Positions 26,817-36,026 of a stretch of 64,000 nt of DNA are shown piece after piece. The stretch's first letter is position 1, and every line of letters begins with the position of its first letter. The position numbers and the translations under genes are program-made. The DNA is taken from contig CAVQJP010000023.1 of assembly GCA_963712825.1 (NCBI GenBank), forward strand, positions 186,001 to 250,000, read 5' to 3'. Under the pieces are notes generated by a model. That model was not told where the DNA came from, searched no databases, and worked only from the letters and a program-made list of their open reading frames with translations. Origin of the DNA: AP-15 sp963712825 (lineage in GTDB: Bacteria > Pseudomonadota > Alphaproteobacteria > ATCC43930 > CGMCC-115725).

Positions 26817-27629
26817 GTGACCCCGACAGGCCGGGTGGGTAACGTCGTCCAGTTGCGCGGCGCCAAACGGGTGTGGGCCGTCGCGGCCGTTCACGGCGCC
26901 GCCCAATCCCTTGCCCGCCTCCATGACCAGATCGGCGAGCGTTTTCGCAACGGCGACCGGATCGTCTATCTCGGGAATTATTTTGGTCATGGCGAGGCGG
27001 TGCGGGCGGCGATCGACGAGCTGCTCGATTTCCGCCGCCGGGTTCTGGCGCGCCGCAACGGTTTTTGCTGCGATGCCGTGTTTCTGCGCGGGGCGCAGGA
27101 AGAAATGCTGCAAAAGCTGTTGCAGCTGCAATTCGCACCCAACCCCGGCGAGGTCCTTACCTGGATGGCCAACGCCGGCGTCGAGCCGACGGTGCGCGCC
27201 TATGGCGGGGATTTGCGCCAGGGTTTTGCCGCAACTCGCGACGGCCCGCGCACGATCACCCGCTGGACGATGGCGTTGCGCGGCGCCGTCAACGCTGCCC
27301 CGGGCCACACCATGCTGCTGTCGGCGCTGCGCCATGCCGCCTTCACCGAGGAGGACGGCGGCGTGCTGTTTGTTCACGCCGGGGTCGACCCGGCACGGCC
27401 GCTTGCGGCGCAGGGCGACGCGTTCTGGTGGGGCCGCAAGGACATCCTTGATCTGGAAGCGCCGTTCGCCGGATTCCGCCGCGTCGTCGCGGGCATCGAC
27501 CGCCAGCGCCGCGGGCTTGTCGAACGCGAGTTCGCGGTCTCGCTCGATGGCGGGGCCGGCCGTGGCGGCCGATTGCTCGCCGCCTGCTTTGCGCCGGACG
27601 GCGCCGTGCTCGACCGGCTCGAAGCCTGA
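26817..27629 (+). CDS. degenerate metallophosphoesterase-fold protein
   Basis: 270 residues with the layout of a calcineurin-like phosphoesterase but with the metal ligands changed. The usual GDxHG block reads AVAAVHG; GDxxDRG reads YLGNYFGHG; GNHE reads FLRGAQEE. A later VHAGVDP with His is conserved, as is WWGRKDI. The fold is therefore likely kept while two-metal catalysis is probably lost, suggesting a binding or regulatory role. It starts with GTG 26817, 34 bp after carD, so co-expression is likely. An alternative is an active enzyme with unusual ligands. Confidence 0.65.
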   Translation: MTPTGRVGNVVQLRGAKRVWAVAAVHGAAQSLARLHDQIGERFRNGDRIVYLGNYFGHGEAVRAAIDELLDFRRRVLARRNGFCCDAVFLRGAQEEMLQKLLQLQFAPNPGEVLTWMANAGVEPTVRAYGGDLRQGFAATRDGPRTITRWTMALRGAVNAAPGHTMLLSALRHAAFTEEDGGVLFVHAGVDPARPLAAQGDAFWWGRKDILDLEAPFAGFRRVVAGIDRQRRGLVEREFAVSLDGGAGRGGRLLAACFAPDGAVLDRLEA

Positions 27630-27655
27630 GGCGGGACGCCGGGACTGGTGCGGCT

Positions 27656-28411
27656 TCAGACCGCGGTGTAGCCGCCGTCCACGAGCAGGTCGCTGCCGGT
27701 GACAAAGCTCGCATCGTCGCTTGCCAGAAACAGCGCCGCCGCGGCGATTTCGGAGGGCTGGCCGAGCCGCCGCTGCACGTGCTTTGGTCCGAGTGCTGCG
27801 CGCGCCGCCTCAAAGCTGCCATAGCGGCGGGTCAGCCGCTCGGTTTCGACTGCACCCGGCGACAAGGTGTTGACCCGGATGTTCTGCCCGGCGTGATCGA
27901 CCGCCATGACCTTGGCAAGCTGGATCAAGGCGCCCTTGGTTGCGCAATAAGCCGCCCGCCCGGCGCTGCCGACGCGCCCCAGCTGCGAGGCGATCAGGAT
28001 GATCGAGCCGCCGCCGCCGGCGATCATCAGGGGCAGGGTTGCGCGGCACAGCAGAAACGACCCGGTCAGATTGACCGCGACCACCCGCTCCCACTCGGCG
28101 AGGCTGGTTTCGACGACCGTGCCGCCGGCGTCCTGGGGCGCCGCGCCGCTGACCAGAATGTCGAGCCGGCCGAAGGCGTCGTTGACCGCCGCCGCCGCCG
28201 CGAGCGTGTCGCTTTCGCTGGCCACGTCGCAGCCTTGGCCAAAGGCGCGGCCGCCCGCCTGTTCGATATGGCGCGCGGTTTCCTGCGCGCCGGCGAGGTC
28301 GATGTCGCAGCACGCGACCGCTGCACCCGCCTCGGCAAAGGCGGTCGCGATCGCCCGTCCAATACCCGCTGCGGCGCCGCTGACGAGCGCTGCCTTGCCG
28401 CTCAGCCTCAT
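27656..28411 (-). CDS. short-chain dehydrogenase/reductase
   Basis: 251-residue Rossmann oxidoreductase of the classical SDR family. The NAD(P)-binding TGxxxGIG appears as VSGAAAGIGRA. An acidic residue at the end of the second strand (CCDIDLA) favours NAD. The catalytic Ser (IASQLG) and Tyr-x-x-x-Lys (AYCATKGAL) are present. The NNAG motif is replaced by SGAA. C-terminus FVTGSDLLVDGGYTAV is typical. Substrate not deducible. It lies next to a second SDR on the same strand, 19 bp apart, so the pair may act in one pathway. Confidence 0.85.
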   Translation of the reverse strand: MRLSGKAALVSGAAAGIGRAIATAFAEAGAAVACCDIDLAGAQETARHIEQAGGRAFGQGCDVASESDTLAAAAAVNDAFGRLDILVSGAAPQDAGGTVVETSLAEWERVVAVNLTGSFLLCRATLPLMIAGGGGSIILIASQLGRVGSAGRAAYCATKGALIQLAKVMAVDHAGQNIRVNTLSPGAVETERLTRRYGSFEAARAALGPKHVQRRLGQPSEIAAAALFLASDDASFVTGSDLLVDGGYTAV

Positions 28412-28430
28412 TGGGTTTGCTCCTCGATCG

Positions 28431-29189
28431 TCACAGCATGACCGTGCCGCCGTCGACGGCGATGGTCTGGCCGGTGACCAGTGCTGCGCCGTCGGAAACC
28501 AGCCAAGAGACGGCGCCGACCAGATCCGATGGCGCCAAGTTCCGCTGGATCGACTGCCCGCTTTTGATCACGGCCAGCGACCGGTCCAGCCGGTCGCCGA
28601 AAAACTCCTGCGTTCCCTCGGTCAAGACGGCGCTTGGCGCCAGCGCGTTGACCCGGATGCGGTCGCGGCCGAGTTCGCGCGCGAGACCCCGCGTCAGGCC
28701 GATGACCGCCGCCTTCGATGTCGTGTAGTGCAGCGCAAACGGCATCCCGTAGGTTGCCGCGAGCGAGGCCATGTTGACGATGCTGCCGCCGCCCGCCTGG
28801 CGCAGCGCCGGCACGACCGCCTTGCAGCAGTTCCACACGCCTTTGACGTTGACCGCCATTGCCGCATCCCAGTCGGGCTCGGCGATCGCGTCGAAACGCC
28901 CGCCGCGCAGCGCGCCGTAAAGGGCGGCGTTGTTGACGAGCGCGTCGACCCGGCCAAACGCGGCGATCGCGGCCGCGGCCATCGCGTGGGCGGAGGCGGG
29001 GTCGCGCACATCGAGGCGGACGGAAATAGCCGAGACGCCCGCCGCCGCCAGCCCCTCGACCGTGGCGCCGCAATCGTGGATGTCGGCGGCGACGATGCGC
29101 GCCCCCGCCACGCCGAGGCCGCCCGCGAATTCCCGCCCGATCCCACGGGCCGCACCCGTGACGACGACGACCTTGCCGGCGAGATCCAT
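28431..29189 (-). CDS. short-chain dehydrogenase/reductase
   Basis: 252-residue classical SDR. Cofactor motif VTGAARGIGRE, Asp after strand two (AADIHD) pointing to NAD, LVNNAALYG, and the catalytic segment HYTTSKAAV with Tyr and Lys. The C-terminus TGQTIAVDGGTVML fits the family. ATG 29189 gives the family-like start MDLAGKVVVVTG; the longer frame to 29222 is not supported. Together with the adjacent SDR and the ABC ATPase downstream in the numbering it resembles part of a sugar or polyol catabolic locus, but no binding protein or permease is nearby. Confidence 0.85.
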   Translation of the reverse strand: MDLAGKVVVVTGAARGIGREFAGGLGVAGARIVAADIHDCGATVEGLAAAGVSAISVRLDVRDPASAHAMAAAAIAAFGRVDALVNNAALYGALRGGRFDAIAEPDWDAAMAVNVKGVWNCCKAVVPALRQAGGGSIVNMASLAATYGMPFALHYTTSKAAVIGLTRGLARELGRDRIRVNALAPSAVLTEGTQEFFGDRLDRSLAVIKSGQSIQRNLAPSDLVGAVSWLVSDGAALVTGQTIAVDGGTVML

Positions 29190-29241
29190 TAAACAACGGC
29201 TCAAACGACGGCCATCCGGCAAACAACCGCCATCCGGCCGG

Positions 29242-30339
29242 TCACACGACCTGCTCGGTGCGCGGGTCGATCAGGTGCATCTGGTTGAGGTCGGCAACCA
29301 GCGGCATCGAGTCGCCGACCTTGCCGGCGGCGGCGGGATCGACGCGGCCGCAGACCTCGATCCCCTCGACGACGAAATACACCATGGTCTCCATGCCCAT
29401 CGGCTCGACGACGTCGAGCCGCGCCGAAAACGGCACCGCGCCCGGCGGCGCGTCGCTGCGGCCTTCGGTGATGTGCTCCGGACGCAGCCCGAACAGCAGC
29501 TCGTGGCCGAGATGCGGGCGATAGCGCGCCGCGCGCGCCGGCGGCACCGGAAAGGACAGCCAGTCGGCGAGCCGAACCGCCAGGCCGGCGCCGTTCTCGA
29601 CCACCCGGCAGGGCAGCAAATTCATCGTCGGCGAGCCGATAAAGCCGGCGACAAAACGGGTCTTCGGGTGGTGGTAGACTTCGAACGGCGTGCCGATCTG
29701 GTCGATGCGGCCTGCATTCATCACAACGACACGGTCGGCCAAGGTCATCGCCTCGACCTGGTCGTGGGTGACGTAAACCGTTGTCGTCGTGACCTTCTGG
29801 TGCACCTTTTTGATCTCGGTGCGCATCTGCACCCGCAATTTGGCGTCGAGGTTCGACAACGGCTCGTCAAACAGAAACACCTGGGGGTTGCGCACAATCG
29901 CCCGGCCCATCGCGACCCGCTGGCGCTGTCCACCCGAGAGCTGCTTTGGCCGGCGATCGAGCAAGGCGGTGATGTCGAGGATGCGCGCCGCGTTTTCGAC
30001 CCGCTCCTTGATCTCAGGCTTTGGAAACTTCTTCAGCCGCAGACCGAACGACATGTTCTCGAACACCGTCATGTGCGGGTAGAGCGCGTAATTCTGGAAC
30101 ACCATCGCGATGTCCCGGTCCTTGGGCGGCACGTCGTTGACCAGCTGGTCGCCAATGTAGATTTCGCCCGAGGTGGCTTCTTCGAGCCCGGCGATCATCC
30201 GCAAGGTCGTGGTTTTCCCGCAGCCCGACGGGCCGACAAGGACGATGAACTCGCGGTCGGCGATGTCGAGGTCGATCCCCTGCACCGCCGGTGTCTTGTC
30301 GAACATCTTGACGATGTTGCGGAGCGCAACCTGCGCCAT
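29242..30339 (-). CDS. UgpC/MsmK-type ABC transporter ATP-binding protein
   Basis: 365-residue ATPase of the carbohydrate-uptake (CUT1) type. Walker A GPSGCGKT, Q-loop VFQNYALYPHM, signature LSGGQRQRVAMGRA, Walker B VFLFDEPLSNLD and switch His in YVTHDQVEA are intact. The C-terminal TOBE/OB regulatory domain (about 240-365) carries LFGLRPEHI. Such ATPases energise glycerol-phosphate, maltose or other sugar importers and may be shared by several. No permease or binding protein is adjacent, so this is an orphan or shared subunit. Confidence 0.9.
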   Translation of the reverse strand: MAQVALRNIVKMFDKTPAVQGIDLDIADREFIVLVGPSGCGKTTTLRMIAGLEEATSGEIYIGDQLVNDVPPKDRDIAMVFQNYALYPHMTVFENMSFGLRLKKFPKPEIKERVENAARILDITALLDRRPKQLSGGQRQRVAMGRAIVRNPQVFLFDEPLSNLDAKLRVQMRTEIKKVHQKVTTTTVYVTHDQVEAMTLADRVVVMNAGRIDQIGTPFEVYHHPKTRFVAGFIGSPTMNLLPCRVVENGAGLAVRLADWLSFPVPPARAARYRPHLGHELLFGLRPEHITEGRSDAPPGAVPFSARLDVVEPMGMETMVYFVVEGIEVCGRVDPAAAGKVGDSMPLVADLNQMHLIDPRTEQVV

Positions 30340-30499
30340 CCTACCCGTCCTTCCCTGTCAGATCGTTGTCGTGCCGGCTGTCGCGCCTGCCATGGTGTAG
30401 TCCATCGAAAACACCTAGATCAACAGACGCGTTTTAAGCGCCGCTTAATGTGTCCGGATGCGGCCTTTGACGCGGCTCTGACGCGAGCGTCGCCGCCGT

Positions 30500-32389
30500 C
30501 TACTCGCTCGACGCAGCCGGCTCCTGCGGCCCGACGGTCACGTCGCCGCTGGCCGGGCTGAAGATGCCGGCGTCGTCCGGCCGCGAGCCGCGGTGGCGCT
30601 CGAGCTCGTGGGCATAGCGGCGCAGCGCGTAAGCCTCGCTCAGATAGCCGATGACGCGGCGGCCTTCGGCATTGTCGATGACCGGCAACATCTCTTGTGC
30701 GGCGTCGCTGAAGCGGTTGAGCGCGGTGCGCAGATCATCGCCGGGCAGCAAGTGAGTCGGAGGTGCGGCCACCAGCTCGCCAACGGTTTTGGGGTCGTCC
30801 TTGCCGGCCGCGCCATGAGTCTCCGCCGGGTCGACGATGCCGGACAGCCGGCCGCCGCCGTCGACGACGAACACCTGCTTGGTGCTGCCGGCGGGGTAGC
30901 GCCGGTGCAGCTCGTCGAGCGAGAGGTCGGCGGAAATCACCGCCGGGTCGCGGCGCATCATCGGCCCGATCAACAATTCGTTGATCCAGCCGACATCCTC
31001 GGGGCTGCGGATCGCGAGCCCGCGCAGGTGAAAGCGCCAGGTGGCAAAGGAATAGCCGAACCAGTGCCGCACCGCGAAGGCGGCGGTGACCACCCCGACC
31101 ATGACCCCGATCGTCGCCGAAAAGTCGCCGGTCGTCTCCAGCACCAGCATGATCATCGTCATCGGCGCGCCGACGATCGCGGCGGCGACCGCACCCATGC
31201 CGACAAGCGCGTAGATCAGCGGGTCGGCTGTCAGATTTGGTTCGATCTGGGTTAAGAGCCCGCCGACAAAGCTGCCGAACAAGGCGCCCAGAAAGAGCGA
31301 CGAGCTGAACAACCCGCCACGAAAGCCCGAGCCGATCGAGACCGCCGAGCCGATGATCTTGGCGATGACCAGTCCGCCCAGAAACAACAGGTCGAACCCG
31401 CCATGCAGGACCTCGAGAATACCGCCATGGCCGCTGCCGAGCACCTGCGGAAACGGCACCGCCATCAAGCCGAGCAGCAATCCGCCGAGCGCCGGCCGCG
31501 CCCAGCGCGGCACCGCCTGGGTGCGAAACAGGGTCTCGGTCGACGTCACCCCCTTCATGGTCACGATGCCGAGCCCGGCCGCCGCCAACCCCACGCCGAA
31601 AAAGGCGACATAATCGGACGGAGTCAGTCCGATGTCGTGCCAGATGACAAAGATCGGACTGGACGCGAAGAGGGCGCGCACCACCAGCACCGCCGTCAGC
31701 GCGGCGATGCCGACCGGGGCCAGGGCCTGCAAGGTGTAGCTGCCGATGATCAGCTCGAATGCATAGAACGCGCCGGTCAGCGGTGCGTTGAACGCTGCCG
31801 CGATGGCGCCGGCAGCGCCGCAGCCGACCAGGAGCCGCACGTCGTCGCGCCGCAAGCCGCTGCCGCGGCCGATCCGCGACGCCATCGCCGCGCCGAGCTG
31901 GGTATAGGCCGCTTCGAGCCCGACCGAGGCGCCAAACCCGCCCGACAGCAGCGTGACAAAGACGAGACCGATACTGTCGCCCATCGACATCCGGCCGCCG
32001 AACAACGCGTTTGCCTCGATCGCGTCGACGACCTCGCGCGGCCGCCAGCGCCGCAACAGCAGCGACGCGAGCCCAACCAAGAGCCCGCCGAGGACCGGCA
32101 TCACCAGCACGCGCGGAGCGTCGATGCCGGTAACTTCGCTCAGATGAGCGCCAAACGGGACGCCAAACGCCACGTGTCGGATGGCGCCCAGCAAAACGTT
32201 GATCATGGCGACGCCGAGCCCGGCGGCGATGCCGGTGGCGAGCGCGAGGACAAGCAAAAACAGCTCGCTGTCGCGCAGCCGCGCCTCGCGGCGCGGTGCG
32301 GCGGCGTCGAGGTCGGTGTCCTCTGTCTCGCCGGCGGATGCGATCTCGGCCACGCGCCTCCGCATAGGCGCATTGGCGACGGCTGGCAA
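30500..32389 (-). CDS. ClC-family chloride channel/antiporter with CBS domains
   Basis: 629 residues. About 35 cytoplasmic residues precede some ten to twelve helices of the ClC fold (to about 455), followed by two CBS domains (about 470-600). ClC landmarks include GGFGASVGLEAAYTQLGA, where the Glu corresponds to the gating glutamate, AFNAPLTGAFYAFELI, and GSGFRGGLFSSSLFLGALFG for the selectivity region. CBS domains usually bind adenine nucleotides and gate transport. It is probably a Cl-/H+ exchanger or channel. The N-terminal start at 32389 is one of several possible. Confidence 0.88.
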   Translation of the reverse strand: MPAVANAPMRRRVAEIASAGETEDTDLDAAAPRREARLRDSELFLLVLALATGIAAGLGVAMINVLLGAIRHVAFGVPFGAHLSEVTGIDAPRVLVMPVLGGLLVGLASLLLRRWRPREVVDAIEANALFGGRMSMGDSIGLVFVTLLSGGFGASVGLEAAYTQLGAAMASRIGRGSGLRRDDVRLLVGCGAAGAIAAAFNAPLTGAFYAFELIIGSYTLQALAPVGIAALTAVLVVRALFASSPIFVIWHDIGLTPSDYVAFFGVGLAAAGLGIVTMKGVTSTETLFRTQAVPRWARPALGGLLLGLMAVPFPQVLGSGHGGILEVLHGGFDLLFLGGLVIAKIIGSAVSIGSGFRGGLFSSSLFLGALFGSFVGGLLTQIEPNLTADPLIYALVGMGAVAAAIVGAPMTMIMLVLETTGDFSATIGVMVGVVTAAFAVRHWFGYSFATWRFHLRGLAIRSPEDVGWINELLIGPMMRRDPAVISADLSLDELHRRYPAGSTKQVFVVDGGGRLSGIVDPAETHGAAGKDDPKTVGELVAAPPTHLLPGDDLRTALNRFSDAAQEMLPVIDNAEGRRVIGYLSEAYALRRYAHELERHRGSRPDDAGIFSPASGDVTVGPQEPAASSE

Positions 32390-32470
32390 GCGCGGGGTTG
32401 TCGCGGCTCGCGCCTAAAGACCTGCGGCGCGAACCGAATGCACCGGATTCGTGCAGTGGGGCGCCGCCCG

Positions 32471-33607
32471 CTAGTGGCGCGAGAAGTAGACCCGGTAAAG
32501 CTGGTCGCGAAACGGCGCGCTGGTGTCGACCGCCGACTGGAAATCGCCCTTGCCGAGGACAAAGGCGTCGAGCGGCTCGGTGGCGAGAACCGTCGCGTTG
32601 CGCGGCTCGCCGCTGATCAGCGCGACTTCGCCAAAAAAATCGCCGCGCCCGAGCCGCGCCACTCCGTGCTCGGCGCGGACGACGTCGACTTCGCCGTCGG
32701 AGATCAGGAAGAATTCCTCGCCCGGCTCGCCCTCGCGAACGACGGTGTCGCCGACGGCATAGTGCCGCTTTGTCATCTTTTCGGCGACATTGGTGAGTTG
32801 CGTCGGGGTCAGCGAGCGGAACAGGTCGACCGCGCGTAGAAACTCGCAGATGCGCAGCGCGTCGTGCAGCACGACATCGGAGACGATATGGCCGTCGACC
32901 ATGTGGACGAGCCGGTCGGCGGATTCGATGATGCGGTAATCGTGCGTGACCATGATCACCGCGGCGTCGTTCTCGACCGTGCTGGCCTTTAAGAGATCGA
33001 GCACCTTTTTTGCCGAATCGCGGTCGAGCGCGGCGGTCGGCTCGTCGGCGAGAACCAGACGCGGTCCGTTGACGAGCGCGCGGGCGATCGCCACGCGCTG
33101 GCGCTCGCCGCCCGAGAGCAGCCGCGGCTTGTAGTCGATGCGGTGGCCGAGGCCGAGCCGCTCGAGGATTTCGGTGCCGCGGCGGCGCATTGCTTCGGGC
33201 CGTTCGTGCCCGAGCTGCATCGCCATCTTGACGTTTTCGTAAGCGGTCAACGCGTCGAAGAGGTTGTGCATCTGAAAGACGAAGCCGATGTCGCGCCGCA
33301 CCTCGACCAGCTCGCGCGGCGGCAGCCGCGACAGGTCGCGTCCGAGGACGTCGATGCGCCCCTGCTGCACCGAGCGCAGCGCCCCGATCATGGTCAATAA
33401 TGTCGTCTTGCCGGCGCCCGAGGGGCCGGTCATCACCACCAGCTGGCCCGGCGGCACCTCGATCCGGTTGTCGAACAAGACCTGGTTGCGCGCTACGCCT
33501 TCCCCGTAAAAGTGGTTGAGGCCCTCGACGCGTACCACCGGGGCCGCGGCCTGCGCCACTACGGGAGCCGGCGCCGGGGCCGGCGGGTCGGCGACCATCG
33601 CGCTCAT
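32471..33607 (-). CDS. ABC exporter ATPase (MacB/DevA-like) fused to a cyclic-nucleotide-binding domain
   Basis: 378 residues. An ABC nucleotide-binding domain (about 25-245) has Walker A GPSGAGKT (61-68), LSGGERQRVAIARA (164-177), Walker B LVLADEP (184-190) and H-loop His222. It is joined to a CRP/PKA-type cyclic-nucleotide domain (about 257-370). The phosphate-binding cassette reads FGEVALISGEPRNATV, keeping the Glu and Arg (336) needed to hold cAMP or cGMP. This fusion is rare and suggests nucleotide-gated export. ATG 33607 overlaps the stop of the permease gene by one base. Two FtsX-like permeases lie upstream. Confidence 0.88.
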   Translation of the reverse strand: MSAMVADPPAPAPAPVVAQAAAPVVRVEGLNHFYGEGVARNQVLFDNRIEVPPGQLVVMTGPSGAGKTTLLTMIGALRSVQQGRIDVLGRDLSRLPPRELVEVRRDIGFVFQMHNLFDALTAYENVKMAMQLGHERPEAMRRRGTEILERLGLGHRIDYKPRLLSGGERQRVAIARALVNGPRLVLADEPTAALDRDSAKKVLDLLKASTVENDAAVIMVTHDYRIIESADRLVHMVDGHIVSDVVLHDALRICEFLRAVDLFRSLTPTQLTNVAEKMTKRHYAVGDTVVREGEPGEEFFLISDGEVDVVRAEHGVARLGRGDFFGEVALISGEPRNATVLATEPLDAFVLGKGDFQSAVDTSAPFRDQLYRVYFSRH

Positions 33608-34785
33608 CAGAACACCGCCGCGGGATCTGCCCGGATCACCCGGCGAACCGCGATCGCCGCCGAGATCAGGCACATGCCAAGGGTCAAGCCGAGGCTCAAC
33701 AGGGTAATCTCGAGATCCATCCGCAACGGCAGCAGCGCAATCTCGCTGATCAGCCGATAAAGTCCGAGGCTCAACAACCAAGCCGGGACCCAGCCCGCAA
33801 TCGCATTCAATGCCGCCTGCTCCAACACCACGCGCAAAAGATAACCGGTCGGGTAGCCGATCGCCTTGAGTGTCGCATATTGCGGCAGCTTGTCGGCAAC
33901 CTCGGTGTAGGTAACCTGGTAGGAAATCAACATGCCGACGACAAAGCCGACGATCGTGCCGATCGCGAAGATCGGCCCGGCCGACGACACGTCCGCCTGG
34001 AAATTGCGCTCGAAGGCGATCAGCTGATCCTTGGTCATGACCGCGATGTCGGCCGGCAGCGCCTTGCGCAGCGCCGCCTGCACGTTCGCCGGATTGGTGC
34101 CGGCCTTAACCTTGATGACCCCGGCCTCGACACCCGGCGGGCCGGCGCCCGGGCGGCGCAGCAGATTGGCAAAGGTGCGGTCGCTCATGACCACCGTGCC
34201 GTCGCTCGAGAAATCGGGACCGAGGGCAAAGCTGCCGACGATGTCGACCTTATTGCCGTTGATTTCGGATTGGGCGGCGGGCCGGTCCATCCCGAGAAAG
34301 CGGCGGCCGCGGCGGTCGACCAGCACCGCGCCGTCCTTTTTGAGCCGCGCGCGCTCGGCATCGATCTCGGGAAACAGAAATACCGGCGCATCGGGGTCGA
34401 AGGCAAAGGCGCGCACCAGGTAGCGCTTGCCGTCGAACGGGTTTTTCCAGAACAGATCATACCAGTCGGCGTAGAGCGGCCGCGCGGTCGCGACCCCCGG
34501 CACGGACTTTGCCGCCGCCAGAACCGACGCGGGAAACGTATCCTGTGTCGCGAACTGGTATTTGTGGGTGCTCTGCAGGACGATGTCGCCGTCGATTGCG
34601 CGCAGGACCTGCAGCGAAGCATCGAAAAACGCCTTCTCGAAACCAAGCTGCATCAGCATCAGCAGCACCGCAAAGCCGATCCCGGCGCTCGACCGAAAAA
34701 GCCGCCTTTTGTTGGCGGTCAGGCTGCGCCAGGCGAGCGGGACCGGACCAAAGCCGCGGAGGGGAAGAGGAATTGCGATCGCCAC
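33607..34785 (-). CDS. DevC/MacB-type ABC exporter permease
   Basis: 392 residues. One N-terminal helix (about 25-45, SAGIGFAVLLMLMQLGF), a large periplasmic domain, and three C-terminal helices (from about 255) with the FtsX/DevC signature YATLKAIGYPTGYL. It resembles DevC of cyanobacterial DevBCA exporters. The start is GTG 34785 with a strong GGAGGGG site about 6 bases upstream. It couples to the cNMP-binding ATPase by a one-base overlap. No adaptor (DevB/HlyD) gene is adjacent. Confidence 0.85.
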   Translation of the reverse strand: MAIAIPLPLRGFGPVPLAWRSLTANKRRLFRSSAGIGFAVLLMLMQLGFEKAFFDASLQVLRAIDGDIVLQSTHKYQFATQDTFPASVLAAAKSVPGVATARPLYADWYDLFWKNPFDGKRYLVRAFAFDPDAPVFLFPEIDAERARLKKDGAVLVDRRGRRFLGMDRPAAQSEINGNKVDIVGSFALGPDFSSDGTVVMSDRTFANLLRRPGAGPPGVEAGVIKVKAGTNPANVQAALRKALPADIAVMTKDQLIAFERNFQADVSSAGPIFAIGTIVGFVVGMLISYQVTYTEVADKLPQYATLKAIGYPTGYLLRVVLEQAALNAIAGWVPAWLLSLGLYRLISEIALLPLRMDLEITLLSLGLTLGMCLISAAIAVRRVIRADPAAVF

Positions 34786-34796
34786 CCGCCCCTCCC

Positions 34797-35930
34797 TCAG
34801 AACACGTCGGCCGGGTCGGCTCGCCGCAGCCCGCCTACCGCCAGCAGCGCCGAGACCGCCGCCATGGCGAGCGACGCCACCAGGACCTCGACGATGTGAT
34901 CCGCCGACATCGTCACCGGCAGCAGGGTCTCCTGCCTGATGACCCGGTACAGCCAGGTGGCGGCAGCCAGCGCCGGGACAAAGCCCGCGACGACAATCAT
35001 CAGCGACATCGCGGCGACCGTGCCGGCGAGCGCGCGGTCGGCATAGCCGATGGCCTTCAAGGTCGCGAATTGCGGCAATTGCCGGCTCACCTGGGTCGAG
35101 ACGATCTGGTAGACGACCATGACCCCGACGATGATCGAGATCAGCAATCCAGAGCCGAAGATCAGCCCGACCGAGGTCCGCGTCGTCCAGTAGGATGTTT
35201 CCGACTTGCGCAGTTTTGCGCGGGTGTAGACCTGCGTGCCGGCGCCGCTCAGCTTCTGCAGCGCGGCGGCGGCGGCGTCGGGGTCGACGCCCGGCTTCAG
35301 CCGGATTGCGCCGAGATTGACTTGCCCCAGCCCGCGCTGCGGAAACAGCCGGGCGAAATTGGGCTCGCTGAGAAGCGCCACGCCGAGCCCCATAAACCCG
35401 GTGCCGAGCAGGTATTGTCCGCCGACCGTCTCCTTCACGTTGTCGAGCTCGACGACGCGGCCGGGATCGAGCGGACCGAACAGCGGCGCCCGGGTCGTGC
35501 TGTCGACGAGCATCGTGTCGGTGCGCGCCAGCGCCTCGCGTTGCGCGGCGATGCTGGGGGGCGTCAGGACGCCGCTTGCCGGGTCGAGGCCGATAACAAA
35601 CAGATCGGGCCACACGCCGCCGACGCCGCCCTTCCATTTTGCGACGCCGAAATAAAGCGGCGTCGCCCCGGCGACGTCGGGGGAAGCGAGCACCGCCTTC
35701 AGCGCGCTCAACGCGAGCGCTCCTGGCTGGGCCTGATATTCGTATCGGTCGGAGACCAGCAGCAAATCGAACCGCATGTTGTCGTAAAGCAGCATTCCTC
35801 CGAGCGGCACGGCATAGAACAGCCCGAGCTGGATAAAGACCAGCAGGATCGCCATGAAGATGCCGACCAGCGCCAGCGCCGTCCGGCCCAGGTCATGGGT
35901 CAGGATTCGCCAGGCAAGCGCGACAGTCAC
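34797..35930 (-). CDS. DevC/MacB-type ABC exporter permease
   Basis: 377 residues of the same fold as its downstream neighbour: N-terminal helix (GRTALALVGIFMAILLVFIQL), a periplasmic domain with LFGPLDPGRVVELDN and QYLLGTGFMGLG, then three helices with FATLKAIGYADRALAG. The two permeases are paralogous and probably form a heterodimer with the cNMP-domain ATPase. The start is GTG 35930; its ribosome-binding site is weak. First gene of the three-gene operon; 11 bp from the next. Confidence 0.85.
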   Translation of the reverse strand: MTVALAWRILTHDLGRTALALVGIFMAILLVFIQLGLFYAVPLGGMLLYDNMRFDLLLVSDRYEYQAQPGALALSALKAVLASPDVAGATPLYFGVAKWKGGVGGVWPDLFVIGLDPASGVLTPPSIAAQREALARTDTMLVDSTTRAPLFGPLDPGRVVELDNVKETVGGQYLLGTGFMGLGVALLSEPNFARLFPQRGLGQVNLGAIRLKPGVDPDAAAAALQKLSGAGTQVYTRAKLRKSETSYWTTRTSVGLIFGSGLLISIIVGVMVVYQIVSTQVSRQLPQFATLKAIGYADRALAGTVAAMSLMIVVAGFVPALAAATWLYRVIRQETLLPVTMSADHIVEVLVASLAMAAVSALLAVGGLRRADPADVF

Positions 35931-36026
35931 AACCGGCGGAACCCTCGATATCGATGCGGTTGACGCATCGGCGCCACCCCCACGCCCCCTCAGCCTCGGC
36001 GGGGCCGCCTCCGACAGCCAAGAACT

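Noticed and set aside
32471..35930. A full DevBCA heterocyst-type glycolipid exporter
   Set aside because: No DevB adaptor is adjacent and there is no sign of a cyanobacterium; only the ATPase and permease folds are shared.
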